Below are positions 24,133-33,350 of a stretch of 64,000 bases of DNA, in pieces. Below the pieces are notes generated by a model, which made no database searches, was not told the origin of the DNA, and saw only the letters and a list, made by a program, of their open reading frames with translations. The stretch is taken from contig CAVZKV010000002.1 in the NCBI GenBank assembly GCA_963775835.1, positions 620,001 through 684,000 on the forward strand, in the 5' to 3' direction. Within the stretch, counting starts at the first letter, position 1; each line of letters opens with the position of its first letter. The DNA comes from AWTP1-13 sp963775835 (GTDB lineage Bacteria > Pseudomonadota > Alphaproteobacteria > Rhizobiales > Hyphomicrobiaceae). The position numbers and the translations under genes were made by a program.

Positions 24133-24320
24133 GCGCAACGTGTCCCCTCTCCCATGCCGCAGGCCCCGTACCCGTCGTCAGGAACTTGCAACGTGTTTTG
24201 AACACGGAATGGGGCGCCCCGTCAAAGGCCTCCTGCCGCCGACGACCGGATCGGGTGTGCACCCCTCAATGTCATTGAATTGTGTCGAGCCGGCGATGCA
24301 CCGCCTACCCGCGCAGCCCC

Positions 24321-24355
24321 ATAAAATGCGGGCCGCGCCTGGAGGCGCGGCCCGC
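24321..24355 (-). terminator. Rho-independent terminator downstream of the PRC-barrel gene
   Basis: A perfect 12-bp stem (GCGGGCCGCGCC with loop TGGA) at 24328-24355, with a T-rich tail on the minus strand at 24321-24327. It lies just past the stop of the PRC-barrel gene. Confidence 0.75.
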
Positions 24356-24381
24356 CGCAGACAGCCAACAACTTAAATCCG

Positions 24382-24855
24382 TTAGCTCTGGTTTTTCACT
24401 TCAGGCAGCTTGCTCACTTCATCGGACGACATGCCGAGCTGCACATTATCGCCAGATTTGGTGAATTTCCCTTCGGGAATCTCAACGAGCTTACCGCCAA
24501 AGCCGAGAAACCCACCGGTTTTGAGGCGGATAGCCCGCACCTTGCCGTCGGGACCGGCATCAACGCTCTGCACCGAGCCAAGCTTGTTGCCGTCCGATGA
24601 AAACACATTGAGGCCGATCATCGGATTCTTTGCCGGGGCCGCCGATTGCCGCTCGGTCGCGGAGGGCGCCGCCGGTGTCTTCATCGCGTCGGAGGGCTTC
24701 ATACCGGTGGGCGGTGTCGGTGCCGGCTCCGGCTTGACCGCAGGCGGGGTGGTCTCGGGCGCGGGCGTCTGCGTTTGCGCCGCGGCAGAGAGCGCAGCGG
24801 CACTGGACACGAGGGCCGCGGCACCGATGAGGCGCAGGCGCGTGAGCGTCGTCAT
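24382..24855 (-). CDS. PRC-barrel domain protein with signal peptide
   Basis: 157 residues from ATG 24855 with GGAG upstream. Residues 1-25 form a signal peptide (LIGAAALVSSAAALSAAA). A proline/alanine-rich linker follows. From about residue 80 there is a PRC-barrel-like domain (MIGLNVFSSDGNKLGSVQSV, then FLGFGGKLVEIPEGKF). PRC barrels occur in photosynthetic reaction centre H subunits and in RimM; exported forms have no fixed role. Function unknown, though exported and single-domain in layout. Confidence 0.75.
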   Translation of the reverse strand: MTTLTRLRLIGAAALVSSAAALSAAAQTQTPAPETTPPAVKPEPAPTPPTGMKPSDAMKTPAAPSATERQSAAPAKNPMIGLNVFSSDGNKLGSVQSVDAGPDGKVRAIRLKTGGFLGFGGKLVEIPEGKFTKSGDNVQLGMSSDEVSKLPEVKNQS

Positions 24856-25443
24856 GATGCAATCTCCGTTTGTTGTTGCTGCTCTCGGGACAACCCACCA
24901 CCGGCGCAAAGGTTGCGCCTCGCGGCGGCTGTTGGGGCCGCTTTTGTGGGGGGCTTGGGAGCATTCGGGCGGCCGGCGGCGGCCGCCATCGCGAACGACA
25001 TTTTGCTGCCACCTTTTCGCCAATCCGTCGCCCCAAAGCGATCGCATCGCAGGGGCGCCCGTCCGTCCTGACGCGACATGGTTGCATCGCGTGGCGCGCG
25101 CGCTGCCGCCGCGCCGCACCGCCGTCTCGGACGACAAGCAGTACACGGATGAAATCGGGAAGCTGAGAGCGGCGGCGGCGCCAAGGCGACCCCGCTACCC
25201 GGCGACAGGCGGGGGCGGCCGGCTGCACCGCCTGAGCGTTACGCGGGCTTCGGCCGCTGCCGCCGGCCGCGGCCGGACCTTGGCGCAGATCAGCCACCAC
25301 GGCGCCGCTTGAGGGGGCACCGCGGGCGCGGTGGAACGCCCCAGGGTCGGCCGATGCCACCTCTCGGGGACGCGCCGCCCGTTGCCTGTCGCCCGCGGCC
25401 CGCCCCACGGCATTCGATCGGGCGCTCCGGTCTGTGTCTCCTC

Positions 25444-25471
25444 TTGACATATAAGGATATCTTTATATGGT
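25444..25471 (+). promoter_or_regulatory. Promoter of the methionine operon
   Basis: TTGACA at 25444-25449 matches the -35 consensus. TATGGT at 25466-25471, with a 16-base spacer, is a fair -10. A transcript would start near 25478, so the 5' leader before the ATG at 25490 is about 12 bases, carrying AGAGGAAA as ribosome site. The operator palindrome fills the spacer. Confidence 0.6.
25448..25469 (+). promoter_or_regulatory. 22-bp palindromic operator between -35 and -10
   Basis: The half site CATATAAGGAT is followed by ATCTTTATATG. The reverse complement of the second half is CATATAAAGAT, so the palindrome has one mismatch in 11 positions. It sits across the core promoter, consistent with repression by blocking RNA polymerase. 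The neighbours (ArsR-methyltransferase, metF, metH) fit an S-adenosylhomocysteine-responsive regulator. Confidence 0.7.
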
Positions 25472-25489
25472 TGGGACGAGAGGAAAGCC

Positions 25490-26506
25490 ATGGCAGCCCT
25501 GTCCCAGCAGATGTGCGTCAGTATCCTCAAGGCCATGGCGGAGCCCACGCGGCTGCGCGTCCTGGCGCTGCTGGCCTACGGAGAACTCAACGTCAAGGAC
25601 CTGACGAGGGTTCTGGGCCAGAGCCAGCCGCGCATCAGTCGCCACCTCAAACTCCTGTGCGAAGCGGGACTGGTCGAGCGCGCCCCCGAAGGGAGCTGGG
25701 TCTACTTTCGCTTGTCCGACCAACCCAACGGCAGCAAGCTCGCCGGTCTGGTGTTGGGCGCCGTCGATGCCAACGACCCCGTGTTGCTGCGCGATCGCGC
25801 GCGGGCGGAGGCCTTGCGCACGGAACGCGAGGCGATGGCCCAGGCCTACTTTCAAACCCATGCCAAGGAATGGGACAGCATCCGGGCGCTGCACGTGGCC
25901 GAGCACAACGTCGAGGCGGCGATCGCAACCGCCCTCGATGGCGAACCTCTAAACCTCCTGATCGATCTGGGCACCGGTACGGGGCGCATGCTGGAACTGC
26001 TCGCTGGGCGCTATCGCCGGGGCCTCGGCATCGACCGCAGCCCGGCGATGCTCGCTTACGCACGCGCCAAACTCGAGCGCGCTCGGCTGCAACATGCGCA
26101 AGTGCGCCAGGGCGACATTTACGACTTGCCGCTCGCCGATGCTGTGGCCGACGCCGTCGTCATGCACCAGGTGATGCACTTTTTAGGCGATCCGCCACAG
26201 GCGATCCGCGAGGCTGCCCGCGTTTTGCTGCCGGGCGGGCGGTTGCTGATCGTCGACTTTGCACCGCACGAGCTTGAGTACCTGCGCGATCAGTTTGCCC
26301 ACGAGCGCTTGGGTTTTTCCCATGCGCAGGTGACCCAGTGGCTTGCCGACTGCGGACTTGAGCTGCGGCAGCGGCATGATCTTGCGCCGGCGAGCGCGGC
26401 GCCGGGTGGGCAACTCACCGTGTCGATCTGGCTCGCGAGCCGGCCCGGCACGGGGGCGCCCAGGCGCGATGGCAGCGGGCAGCGCAACCTCGAGCAGGTG
26501 AGCTGA
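25490..26506 (+). CDS. ArsR-family regulator fused to a methyltransferase domain (SahR-like)
   Basis: 338 residues. The N-terminal winged helix-turn-helix (about 1-90) has LRVLALLAYGELNVKDLTRV and QSQPRISRHLKLLCEAGLV. A class I SAM-binding fold follows, with motif I at about residue 160 (LIDLGTGTGRMLELLAG) and motif IV near VVMHQVMHFLGDPPQA. I know this architecture as the SAH-responsive SahR regulators of the methionine cycle in Proteobacteria, in which the methyltransferase fold is thought to sense ligand rather than catalyse. It is the first gene of the metF-metH operon and its stop and metF's start share a base. Confidence 0.8.
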   Translation: MAALSQQMCVSILKAMAEPTRLRVLALLAYGELNVKDLTRVLGQSQPRISRHLKLLCEAGLVERAPEGSWVYFRLSDQPNGSKLAGLVLGAVDANDPVLLRDRARAEALRTEREAMAQAYFQTHAKEWDSIRALHVAEHNVEAAIATALDGEPLNLLIDLGTGTGRMLELLAGRYRRGLGIDRSPAMLAYARAKLERARLQHAQVRQGDIYDLPLADAVADAVVMHQVMHFLGDPPQAIREAARVLLPGGRLLIVDFAPHELEYLRDQFAHERLGFSHAQVTQWLADCGLELRQRHDLAPASAAPGGQLTVSIWLASRPGTGAPRRDGSGQRNLEQVS

Positions 26507-27426
26507 TGGAGAGCGTCAAGGAACGCCGCAGCAGGCTCGTCGGCGACGGCGACATCAACGTCTCCTTCGAGTTCTTCCCGCCCAAGACGGAAAAGATGGA
26601 GGAGGCGCTCTGGGCGGCCATTCGTCGTCTCGAGCCCCTGCGGCCCCGCTTCGTGTCGGTAACCTACGGCGCGGGCGGCTCCACCCGCGAACGCACGCAC
26701 GCCACCGTGGCCCGCCTCGCCCGCGAAACCTGCCTGGTGCCGGCGGCGCATCTTACCTGCGTGGAGGCGACCAAGGCAGAGGTCGACGAGGTCGCGCGCC
26801 GCTATCAGGCGAGCGGCGTCAACCACATCGTCGCCCTGCGCGGTGATCCGGTGGGCGGCGCCGGCAGCCGCTATGCTCCCCATCCCGGCGGCTACGCCAA
26901 TGCCGCCGACTTGGTCGCCGGCCTGAAGCGGATCGGCAATTTCGAGGTCTCCGTCGCCGGCTACCCGGAGTGCCATCCCGACAGTGGCGACCTGGCGGGG
27001 GACCTCGACAACCTCAAAGCCAAGGTCGATGCCGGCGCAGCGCGCGTCATCACCCAGTTTTTCTTCGATAACGAGCAGTATTTGCGCTTTCTCGAGCACG
27101 CGCGCCGCGCGGGCATCTGGGCGCCGATCGTTCCCGGCATCGCGCCCGTGCATAACTTCAGGCAGGTCGCCGCTTTTGCCGCTCGCTGCGGCGCCAGCGT
27201 GCCGGCCTGGCTGGCGCGGCGCTTCGACGGTTTGGACCACGATCCGCAAACCACGCACCTGGTAGCCGCCGCGGTGGCGGCCGAGCAGGTGATGGATCTC
27301 GTCGACCAGGGCATCCGCCAATTTCACTTCTACACCCTCAACCGGGCGGATCTGGTCTACGCCATTTGCCATCTCTTGGGTCTGAGGCCGCAGGCCTCGA
27401 AGTCGAACACGGTGGTCAACGCATGA
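26506..27426 (+). CDS. metF: Methylenetetrahydrofolate reductase
   Basis: FAD enzyme that makes 5-methyl-THF from 5,10-methylene-THF, the methyl donor for MetH. The 306 residues start near SFEFFPPKTEKMEE, whose Glu is the conserved catalytic residue, and continue with VTYGAGGSTRERT, HLTCV and the DNEQYLRFLEHA segment of the TIM barrel. It overlaps its neighbours by one base (upstream) and four bases (downstream, ATGA), so it is tightly coupled to the regulator and to metH. Confidence 0.97.
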   Translation: MESVKERRSRLVGDGDINVSFEFFPPKTEKMEEALWAAIRRLEPLRPRFVSVTYGAGGSTRERTHATVARLARETCLVPAAHLTCVEATKAEVDEVARRYQASGVNHIVALRGDPVGGAGSRYAPHPGGYANAADLVAGLKRIGNFEVSVAGYPECHPDSGDLAGDLDNLKAKVDAGAARVITQFFFDNEQYLRFLEHARRAGIWAPIVPGIAPVHNFRQVAAFAARCGASVPAWLARRFDGLDHDPQTTHLVAAAVAAEQVMDLVDQGIRQFHFYTLNRADLVYAICHLLGLRPQASKSNTVVNA

Positions 27427-28484
27427 CACGATCCCAACGTCTGGCCGCGCTGGCGGCGGCCGCCGAAGCGCGCATTTTGATGATCGATGGTGCCATGGGC
27501 ACCATGATCCAGCGCCTCAAGCTCGACGAGGCCGCCTTTCGCGGTGAGCGGTTCGGCGGCCATGGCAAGCTGGTGCAGGGCAACAATGACTTGTTGGTGC
27601 TGAGCCAACCGCAAGCGATCGCCAAGATTCACGCCGACTATCTCGCCGCCGGCGCCGACATCATCTGCACCAATACCTTCAATGCCCAAGGCATCTCGCT
27701 TGCCGACTACGATATGCAGGCGTTGGCGTACGAGATCAATTACGCGGCAGCGCGTCTCGCCCGCAACGCCGCCGATGGCGCCCGGCGCGCCAACGGCGCG
27801 CCGCCGGCCGTGGTCGCCGGCGCCTTGGGCCCGACCAACCGCACGGCCTCGATCTCTCCGGACGTCAACAATCCGGGCTTTCGCAACGTTTCCTTCGATG
27901 AGCTTGCCGACGCCTATGGCGAGCAGGTGCGCGGACTGATCGAAGGCGGCGTCGATCTCCTGCTGATCGAAACCGTGTTCGACACTCTCAATGCCAAGGC
28001 GGCAGGCTTCGCGGCGCTGCGCAGCTTCGACGAACTCGGCGTCGAGTTGCCATTGATCATCTCCGGTACCATCACGGATCGTTCCGGCCGCACCCTATCC
28101 GGGCAGACCGCCACCGCCTTCTTCTACTCCATCCGCCACCTGAAACCGTGGGCGGTCGGGCTCAATTGTGCGCTCGGCGCCGAGCTGATGCGCCCCTACA
28201 TCGCCGAGATCGCCGCCGTGGCGGACACGCGCGTCATCGCCTATCCCAATGCGGGCTTGCCCAACGCCATGGGTGAATACGACGAAGGTCCCCACGACAT
28301 GGCCTCACATCTCGAACCGTGGGCCAAGGACGGCCTTGTCAATATCGTCGGGGGCTGCTGCGGCTCGACGCCCGAGCACATTGCCCAGATCAAGGCCAAG
28401 GTCGCAAGATTTCACGCGCGCCGCGTGCCCGAGATCGAACGCCGCATGCGCCTGTCGGGGCTCGAGCCCTTCGTGCACGGCTGA
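27423..28484 (+). CDS. metH: Methionine synthase, homocysteine-binding half (separate gene)
   Basis: 353 residues. It corresponds to the N-terminal homocysteine S-methyltransferase domain of cobalamin-dependent MetH: LMIDGAMGTMIQRLKLDEAA at the start and the zinc/homocysteine cysteines in GLNCALG and VGGCCGSTPEHI near residue 310. It stops before the pterin-binding domain, which is coded by the next gene 21 bases downstream. Such a split occurs in some alphaproteobacteria. ATG 27423 gives the ATGA overlap with metF and is preferred to upstream in-frame starts. Confidence 0.92.
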   Translation: MTRSQRLAALAAAAEARILMIDGAMGTMIQRLKLDEAAFRGERFGGHGKLVQGNNDLLVLSQPQAIAKIHADYLAAGADIICTNTFNAQGISLADYDMQALAYEINYAAARLARNAADGARRANGAPPAVVAGALGPTNRTASISPDVNNPGFRNVSFDELADAYGEQVRGLIEGGVDLLLIETVFDTLNAKAAGFAALRSFDELGVELPLIISGTITDRSGRTLSGQTATAFFYSIRHLKPWAVGLNCALGAELMRPYIAEIAAVADTRVIAYPNAGLPNAMGEYDEGPHDMASHLEPWAKDGLVNIVGGCCGSTPEHIAQIKAKVARFHARRVPEIERRMRLSGLEPFVHG

Positions 28485-28505
28485 AGGCTGGGAGCGTAAA
28501 GAGCA

Positions 28506-31197
28506 ATGAGGGATCAGAGCGCCGCCACCAATTTCATCAATATTGGTGAGCGCACCAACGTCACGGGCTCGCTCAAGTTTCGCAAGCTGATCGAGGCCGA
28601 TGATTATGCCGCCGCCCTCGCCGTGGCGCGCAGCCAGGTGGAAAATGGCGCACAAATCCTCGACGTCAACATGGACGAGGGCCTGCTCGATTCCGAAAAG
28701 GCGATGGTGACGTTCCTCAACCTGATCGCCTCTGAACCGGATATTGCCCGCGTGCCGATCATGGTCGATTCCTCCAAATGGTCGGTGATCGAGGCCGGGC
28801 TCAAATGCGTGCAGGGCAAGGCGATCGTCAATTCCATCTCCTTGAAGGAGGGCGAGGAGGCCTTTTTTGCCAGCGCCCGCAAGCTGATGCGCTACGGCGC
28901 CGCCGTGGTGGTGATGGCCTTCGACGAACAGGGCCAAGCAGACACGGTCGAGCGCAAGGTGGCGATCTGCGAGCGCGCCTACGGCCTGCTCACCGGCCGG
29001 CTCGGTTTTGCCGCCGAGGATATTATTTTCGATCCCAACATCTTCGCGGTCGCCACCGGTATCGAGGAGCACAACGCTTACGGGCTTGCCTTCATCGAGG
29101 CGACGCGCCAGATCAAGGCCAAGTTGCCGCACGTGCACGTCTCGGGTGGCGTGTCCAACCTGTCCTTCGCCTTTCGCGGCAACGAGGCCGTGCGCCAGGC
29201 GATGCACTCGGTGTTTCTCTACCATGCCATTGCCGCCGGCCTCGACATGGCGATCGTCAATGCCGGGCAAATCACCATTTACGACGACATCGAGCCGACG
29301 CTTCGGGACCTATGCGAAGACGTCATCCTCAATCGCCGGGCAGACGCCACGGACCGGCTATTGGAGGCCGCCGGACGCTACCGGGGCGAGGGCGTCAAAT
29401 CGAAGGAGAAGGACCTCGCCTGGCGCGAGGCGCCCGTCGAAGAGCGCCTCACGCACGCCCTGGTGCATGGCATCAACGAGTATATCGAGGCCGACACGGA
29501 GGCGGCCCGGCGCCTGGCCGCCAAGCCGATCGAGGTGATCGAAGGCCCATTGATGGCCGGCATGAACGTCGTCGGCGACCTGTTCGGCGCCGGCAAGATG
29601 TTTCTGCCGCAGGTGGTCAAGTCGGCGCGCGTGATGAAGCAGGCTGTCGCCTATCTACAACCTTTCCTGGAGGCGGAAAAAAGGGCCTCCGGCCTCGACC
29701 AGCTGCCGTCGGCGGGCAAGGTGGTGATGGCAACCGTCAAGGGCGATGTGCACGATATTGGCAAGAACATCGTCGGCGTCGTCCTGCAATGCAACAACTA
29801 CCAGGTGATCGATCTCGGCGTAATGGTGCCGGCGCAGAAGATCCTGGAGACGGCGAAAAAAGAACGGGCGCGATATCATCGGCTTGTCCGGGTTGATCAC
29901 CCCTTCGCTCGACGAAATGTGCCATGTCGCCGCCGAGATGGAGCGGGAGAACTTCACCGTTCCGCTGCTGATCGGCGGCGCCACCACCAGCCGCGTGCAT
30001 ACCGCGGTCAAAATCAATCCGAACTACGTGCGCGGGCAGACCATCTACGTGACCGACGCCAGCCGGGCCGTCGGCGTGGTGTCGAACCTGATGTCCGACC
30101 TCGAGCGCGCACCCTACATCGATAAGATTCGCGCCGAATACAGTCGGATCCGCGAGGGCTACCTAAAAGGCGAAGGCAAGAAAACGCGACTGCCGCTGGA
30201 GGCCGCGCGCAACAATGCCTTCAAGATCGACTGGTCGGCGTTTCGGCCGGTGCGGCCGAGCTTTCTGGGCACCCGGCAGTTCAAGGCCTACTCCCTGGCC
30301 GAACTCGTGCCCTATATCGACTGGACCCCCTTCTTCGCCACCTGGGAGCTGGCGGGCAAGTATCCGCGCATCCTTGACGATAACGTGGTGGGCAGCGAAG
30401 CGCGCAAACTGTTCGCCGACGCTGAGGCACTGTTGCGCCGCCTGGTCGCCGGCAACTGGCTCACGGCCAACGCGGTGATCGGGTTCTGGCCGAGCAATGC
30501 CGTCGGCGACGACATCGAGCTTTACGACGACGAAGGGCGCGGCTCGCGGCGCGCGGTTCTACACACGCTGCGCCAGCAGATGGCGCGCGAGAACCTGCGC
30601 GACCGGGCGCACACCGCGCTCGCCGACTTCGTGGCGCCGAAGGCGAGCGGTGTCGCCGATCACGTCGGCGCCTTCGCCGTGACGGCGGGCATCGGCGAGG
30701 CGGAAGCGCTGTCGCGTTACATCGACAAGCACGACGACTACGGACGCATCATGCTGAAGGCGCTCGCCGACCGGCTCGCCGAGGCCTTCGCGGAGCGTAT
30801 GCACGAGCGCGTACGCCGCGAATTTTGGGGCTACGCGCGCGACGAGCGGCTCGATCGCGAGCGGCTGATCGCGGAAGCCTACCGGGGCATCCGCCCGGCG
30901 CCGGGTTATCCCGCCCAGCCCGATCACACGGAGAAGGCGACGCTGTTTGATCTGCTCGACGGGGAGGCGGCCACCGGCATTCGCTTGACCGAAAGCTACG
31001 CGATGTGGCCGGGCGCCAGCATCTGCGGCGTCTATTTCGCCCATCCCGACAGCCACTACTTCGGCGTCGGCAAGATCGAACGCGATCAGGCAGCCGACTA
31101 CGCGCGGCGCAAGGGATGGAGCATCGAGGATGCCGAGCGTTGGCTCGCCCCTGTGCTCAACTATGATCCCAAGCTCGCCCGCAGCGCCGCGGCCTGA
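28506..31197 (+). pseudogene. metH: Methionine synthase, pterin/B12/activation half, with +1 frameshift
   Basis: The first frame (28506 to about 29865) encodes the pterin-binding domain (FINIGERTNVTGSLKFRKL) and the start of the cobalamin domain, with the B12-binding His416 in GDVHDIGKN. The reading then falls out of frame after ETAKKE; the correct sequence continues one base later as DIIGLSGLITPSLDEM, GGATTSRVHTA and the SAM-dependent activation domain (RPAPGYPAQPDH). Removing one base from the A6 run at 29856-29861 restores 896 residues with AKKNGRDIIGLSG. Conservation on both sides is excellent, so this is either a recent mutation or, more likely, a homopolymer error in the assembly. Confidence 0.85.
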
Positions 31198-31280
31198 TAG
31201 GTTTTGTCAGCGCCGCAGAAAGGGGCGCCAGCCGCGGCGCGGAGCCAAGGACGCGACGCCGGCGCGAGCGGGGGGATCAG

Positions 31281-31631
31281 ATGCTCTCACGTGGGGTGCT
31301 GTTGGCCGTGCAGCTCGTCGTTGGCTTTATGGCGACGCCGCGGCTGCTCGAGGCGCTGCCGCCCTTCGGCGGCCTGAGCATCTTCGCTTATGCCGTGCTG
31401 GCGGGGCTCGTGGTTTGGCTTGTGGGCCTCGCCCTGTCGCGGGTCCTGCGCGACACGCGCCAGCCCTCGGGCGCCACCTTGATGGCTGCGATCTTGGTCG
31501 CCTTGGCCGGCGCACTCCTCATCACCTTCCGCGGCGCGCTCCCCGTGGAGCTGCGCAGCGCCACGCGGGCTTTGAGCGATGACCTCTACCCGTTGCTCGG
31601 GGCCTTGCTGGGTTACGCGCTCAAGCGTTGA
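31281..31631 (+). CDS. Small integral membrane protein, unknown function
   Basis: 116 residues in an ORF with a GGGGGGATCAG ribosome site. Four hydrophobic stretches can be seen at about 5-24, 34-57, 65-87 and 102-114, with short Arg-rich loops (RVLRDTRQPSGA). I recognise no family. It follows metH by 80 bases on the same strand but is probably not part of the methionine pathway. Confidence 0.55.
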   Translation: MLSRGVLLAVQLVVGFMATPRLLEALPPFGGLSIFAYAVLAGLVVWLVGLALSRVLRDTRQPSGATLMAAILVALAGALLITFRGALPVELRSATRALSDDLYPLLGALLGYALKR

Positions 31632-31705
31632 GCGGCTATGCGCTCTTTGCGCGGCGGGGTTGCGCTGTTGGCATGGGAAAAATTCGAAGGCGAAAATAGG
31701 CGAGG

Positions 31706-31748
31706 GAAAAAATGCCGAGGGCGCGGAGATTGGCTCTCTCGCGCCCTC
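31706..31748 (-). terminator. Rho-independent terminator (minus strand)
   Basis: Inverted repeat GAGGGCGCG / CGCGCCCTC (arms at 31717-31725 and 31740-31748, partly extendable by GAGA/TCTC), followed on the minus strand by six T residues at 31707-31712. It lies 60 bases after the 27-residue ORF on that strand and would end its transcript. There is no T run on the plus side. Confidence 0.7.
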
Positions 31749-31808
31749 AAAAGGCTAATTGGGACTTCGGCCGATCCCCCATGTCCCGCGGATCAGCTTT
31801 CTCCCCCA

Positions 31809-31892
31809 CTAGAACATGCCAAACACGACTGCAGTCAGAAAGGCGAAGGATATCAGGGCGGCAAGCACATTGAGCCTGGTCCGTAGTTCCAT
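31809..31892 (-). CDS. Candidate 27-residue single-span membrane protein
   Basis: The ORF begins MELRTRLN and continues with an unbroken hydrophobic stretch (VLAALISFAFLTAVVFGMF), a typical single transmembrane helix with a charged N-terminus. The ribosome site GGAGG lies seven bases before the ATG. A terminator lies 60 bases downstream on the same strand. The frame is open upstream of the ATG, but that part is not hydrophobic or coherent. No known domain. The protein is below normal gene-calling limits and could have been missed in other genomes. Confidence 0.55.
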   Translation of the reverse strand: MELRTRLNVLAALISFAFLTAVVFGMF

Positions 31893-32363
31893 CGCTCTGC
31901 CTCCGGCGAGTGTTGACGCAAGTTGCCCCGCGCCAACGCAGGAATTTAGGGATCGGTTCGATGACTGCCAAGCGAAATCGCTGCTGCAGCGCAATAATTC
32001 TAGGTTGTCGAATGAAGTTTCCCGGATTGCCTCACCTCTTGATGCACAACAACCACGTGAACACTAGTCTTATACAAGAGGTTTGTTTGAGTAAATGCGC
32101 TGTATTAACCTTACATTCAGATTGTAGAGCTTGCGACTATCCCAATCCTGCCCCAATAGCGTCATTCAAGTTCTTGTACAGAAAGAAAGTCGCCGGCGCC
32201 GGGGTCGGCGTCGCATCATCGCCGACGCCGTTGCAAAGATGCGACAGATCCGCCGCACCCCCATGCGCGCCGCGGATGGTTGAGCGGTCTCGACACCCTG
32301 GCCCCGATGGCCTACCCAAGCGCGCGAGGAGGCCGAATCAGGCGTTATTTTTGGGAGACCGTG
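31893..32363. other. AT-rich intergenic region
   Basis: About 470 bases, of which roughly 31950-32200 is visibly lower in GC than the rest of the window. I find no coherent reading frame with a ribosome site. It is divergent between the 27-residue ORF (minus) and acuI (plus), so it may hold both promoters. Confidence 0.4.
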
Positions 32364-33350
32364 ATGGCAAACTTCAAGGCCTTGCTGGCCGCTAAGACGG
32401 AGGCCGGGCAGAGCCTTACCTGGCAGGAGCTCGGCGATGGGGACCTGATGGAGGGTGACGTCACCGTCGCGGTGAGCCATACAACCATTAACTATAAGGA
32501 CGGGCTCGCCCTCACCGGCAAGGCGCCCGTCATCCGGCGCTGGCCGATGATCCCCGGCATCGACTTCGCCGGCACCGTCGTCGGCTCGGCAGATGCCGAG
32601 TTCACCGCTGGTGATGAGGTGGTGCTCAACGGTTGGGGCGTCGGGGAGACCCATTATGGCGGCTACGCGGGGCGCGCCCGCGTCAAGGGCGACTGGCTGA
32701 TCAAGCGGCCGGCGGCGCTCAGCGCCGGGGAGGCCATGGCGATCGGCACGGCGGGCTACACCGCCATGCTGGCCGTGCTGGCGCTCGAGCGCAATGGCGT
32801 CACGCCCAGCCGGGGGCCCGTGATCGTCACCGGTGCGGCCGGCGGGGTGGGCAGCGTCGCCATCATCCTGCTGGCCCGCCTCGGCTACCGCGTCATTGCC
32901 TCCACCGGACGGACGAGCGAAGCGGACTATCTCACCGCCCTGGGGGCGGCCGAGATCATCGAGCGCGCGCAACTGCAAGGGCCCGCGCGGCCGCTCGGCA
33001 AGGAGCGCTGGGCCGGCGGCATCGACGCCGTCGGTAGCCACACGCTTGCCAATGTTGTCTCCATGACCCAGTACGGCGGCTGCGTCGCCGCCTGCGGCTT
33101 GGCCCAAGGCATGGACCTTGCCTCCTCCGTCGCACCCTTCATTTTGCGCGGCATCACCCTGGCCGGTATCGATTCGGTGATGGCGCCCAAACCGCTCAGG
33201 CAAGAGGCATGGCGGCGGCTGGCGCAGGATCTCGACAAGGACAAGCTGCGCGCCCTGACCACCACCAAGCCGCTAGCGGAGGTCACCCAGCTGGCGCCCG
33301 AAATCCTGGCCGGCAAAATCCGCGGTCGGGTGGTGCTGGAGGTCGGCTAG
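32364..33350 (+). CDS. acuI: Acryloyl-CoA reductase AcuI-like zinc-free medium-chain oxidoreductase
   Basis: 328 residues from ATG 32364 (GGGAGACC ribosome site). The MDR fold shows VSHTTINYKDGLALTGKA, IPGIDFAGTVV, then the NADP-binding TGAAGGVGSVAII, and the C-terminal GIDSVMAPKPLRQEAW typical of the YhdH/AcuI group. There are no zinc ligand clusters. AcuI reduces acryloyl-CoA to propionyl-CoA with NADPH, in detoxification and DMSP or 3-hydroxypropionate metabolism. The family name is well supported, the actual substrate less so. The gene stands alone. Confidence 0.85.
   Translation: MANFKALLAAKTEAGQSLTWQELGDGDLMEGDVTVAVSHTTINYKDGLALTGKAPVIRRWPMIPGIDFAGTVVGSADAEFTAGDEVVLNGWGVGETHYGGYAGRARVKGDWLIKRPAALSAGEAMAIGTAGYTAMLAVLALERNGVTPSRGPVIVTGAAGGVGSVAIILLARLGYRVIASTGRTSEADYLTALGAAEIIERAQLQGPARPLGKERWAGGIDAVGSHTLANVVSMTQYGGCVAACGLAQGMDLASSVAPFILRGITLAGIDSVMAPKPLRQEAWRRLAQDLDKDKLRALTTTKPLAEVTQLAPEILAGKIRGRVVLEVG

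Larger units (their letters stand above)
24856..25489. other. Intergenic region before the methionine operon
   Basis: About 630 GC-rich bases. Frames on both strands are open but Arg/Pro/Ala-rich without any recognisable domain, ribosome site or codon pattern, so I call no gene. The last 50 bases hold the promoter and palindromic operator of the ArsR-methyltransferase gene. Confidence 0.5.

Noticed and set aside
24856..25489. Several open frames before the methionine operon
   Set aside because: All are low-complexity Arg/Pro/Ala-rich, lack a ribosome site and do not match a family.
29856..29862. AAAAAAG as a programmed -1 frameshift site in metH
   Set aside because: The downstream frame needs +1 rather than -1 movement, and no stimulating hairpin was evident; an indel is simpler.
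32166..33203. 345-codon minus-strand frame opposite acuI
   Set aside because: Antisense shadow of a well-conserved oxidoreductase gene.
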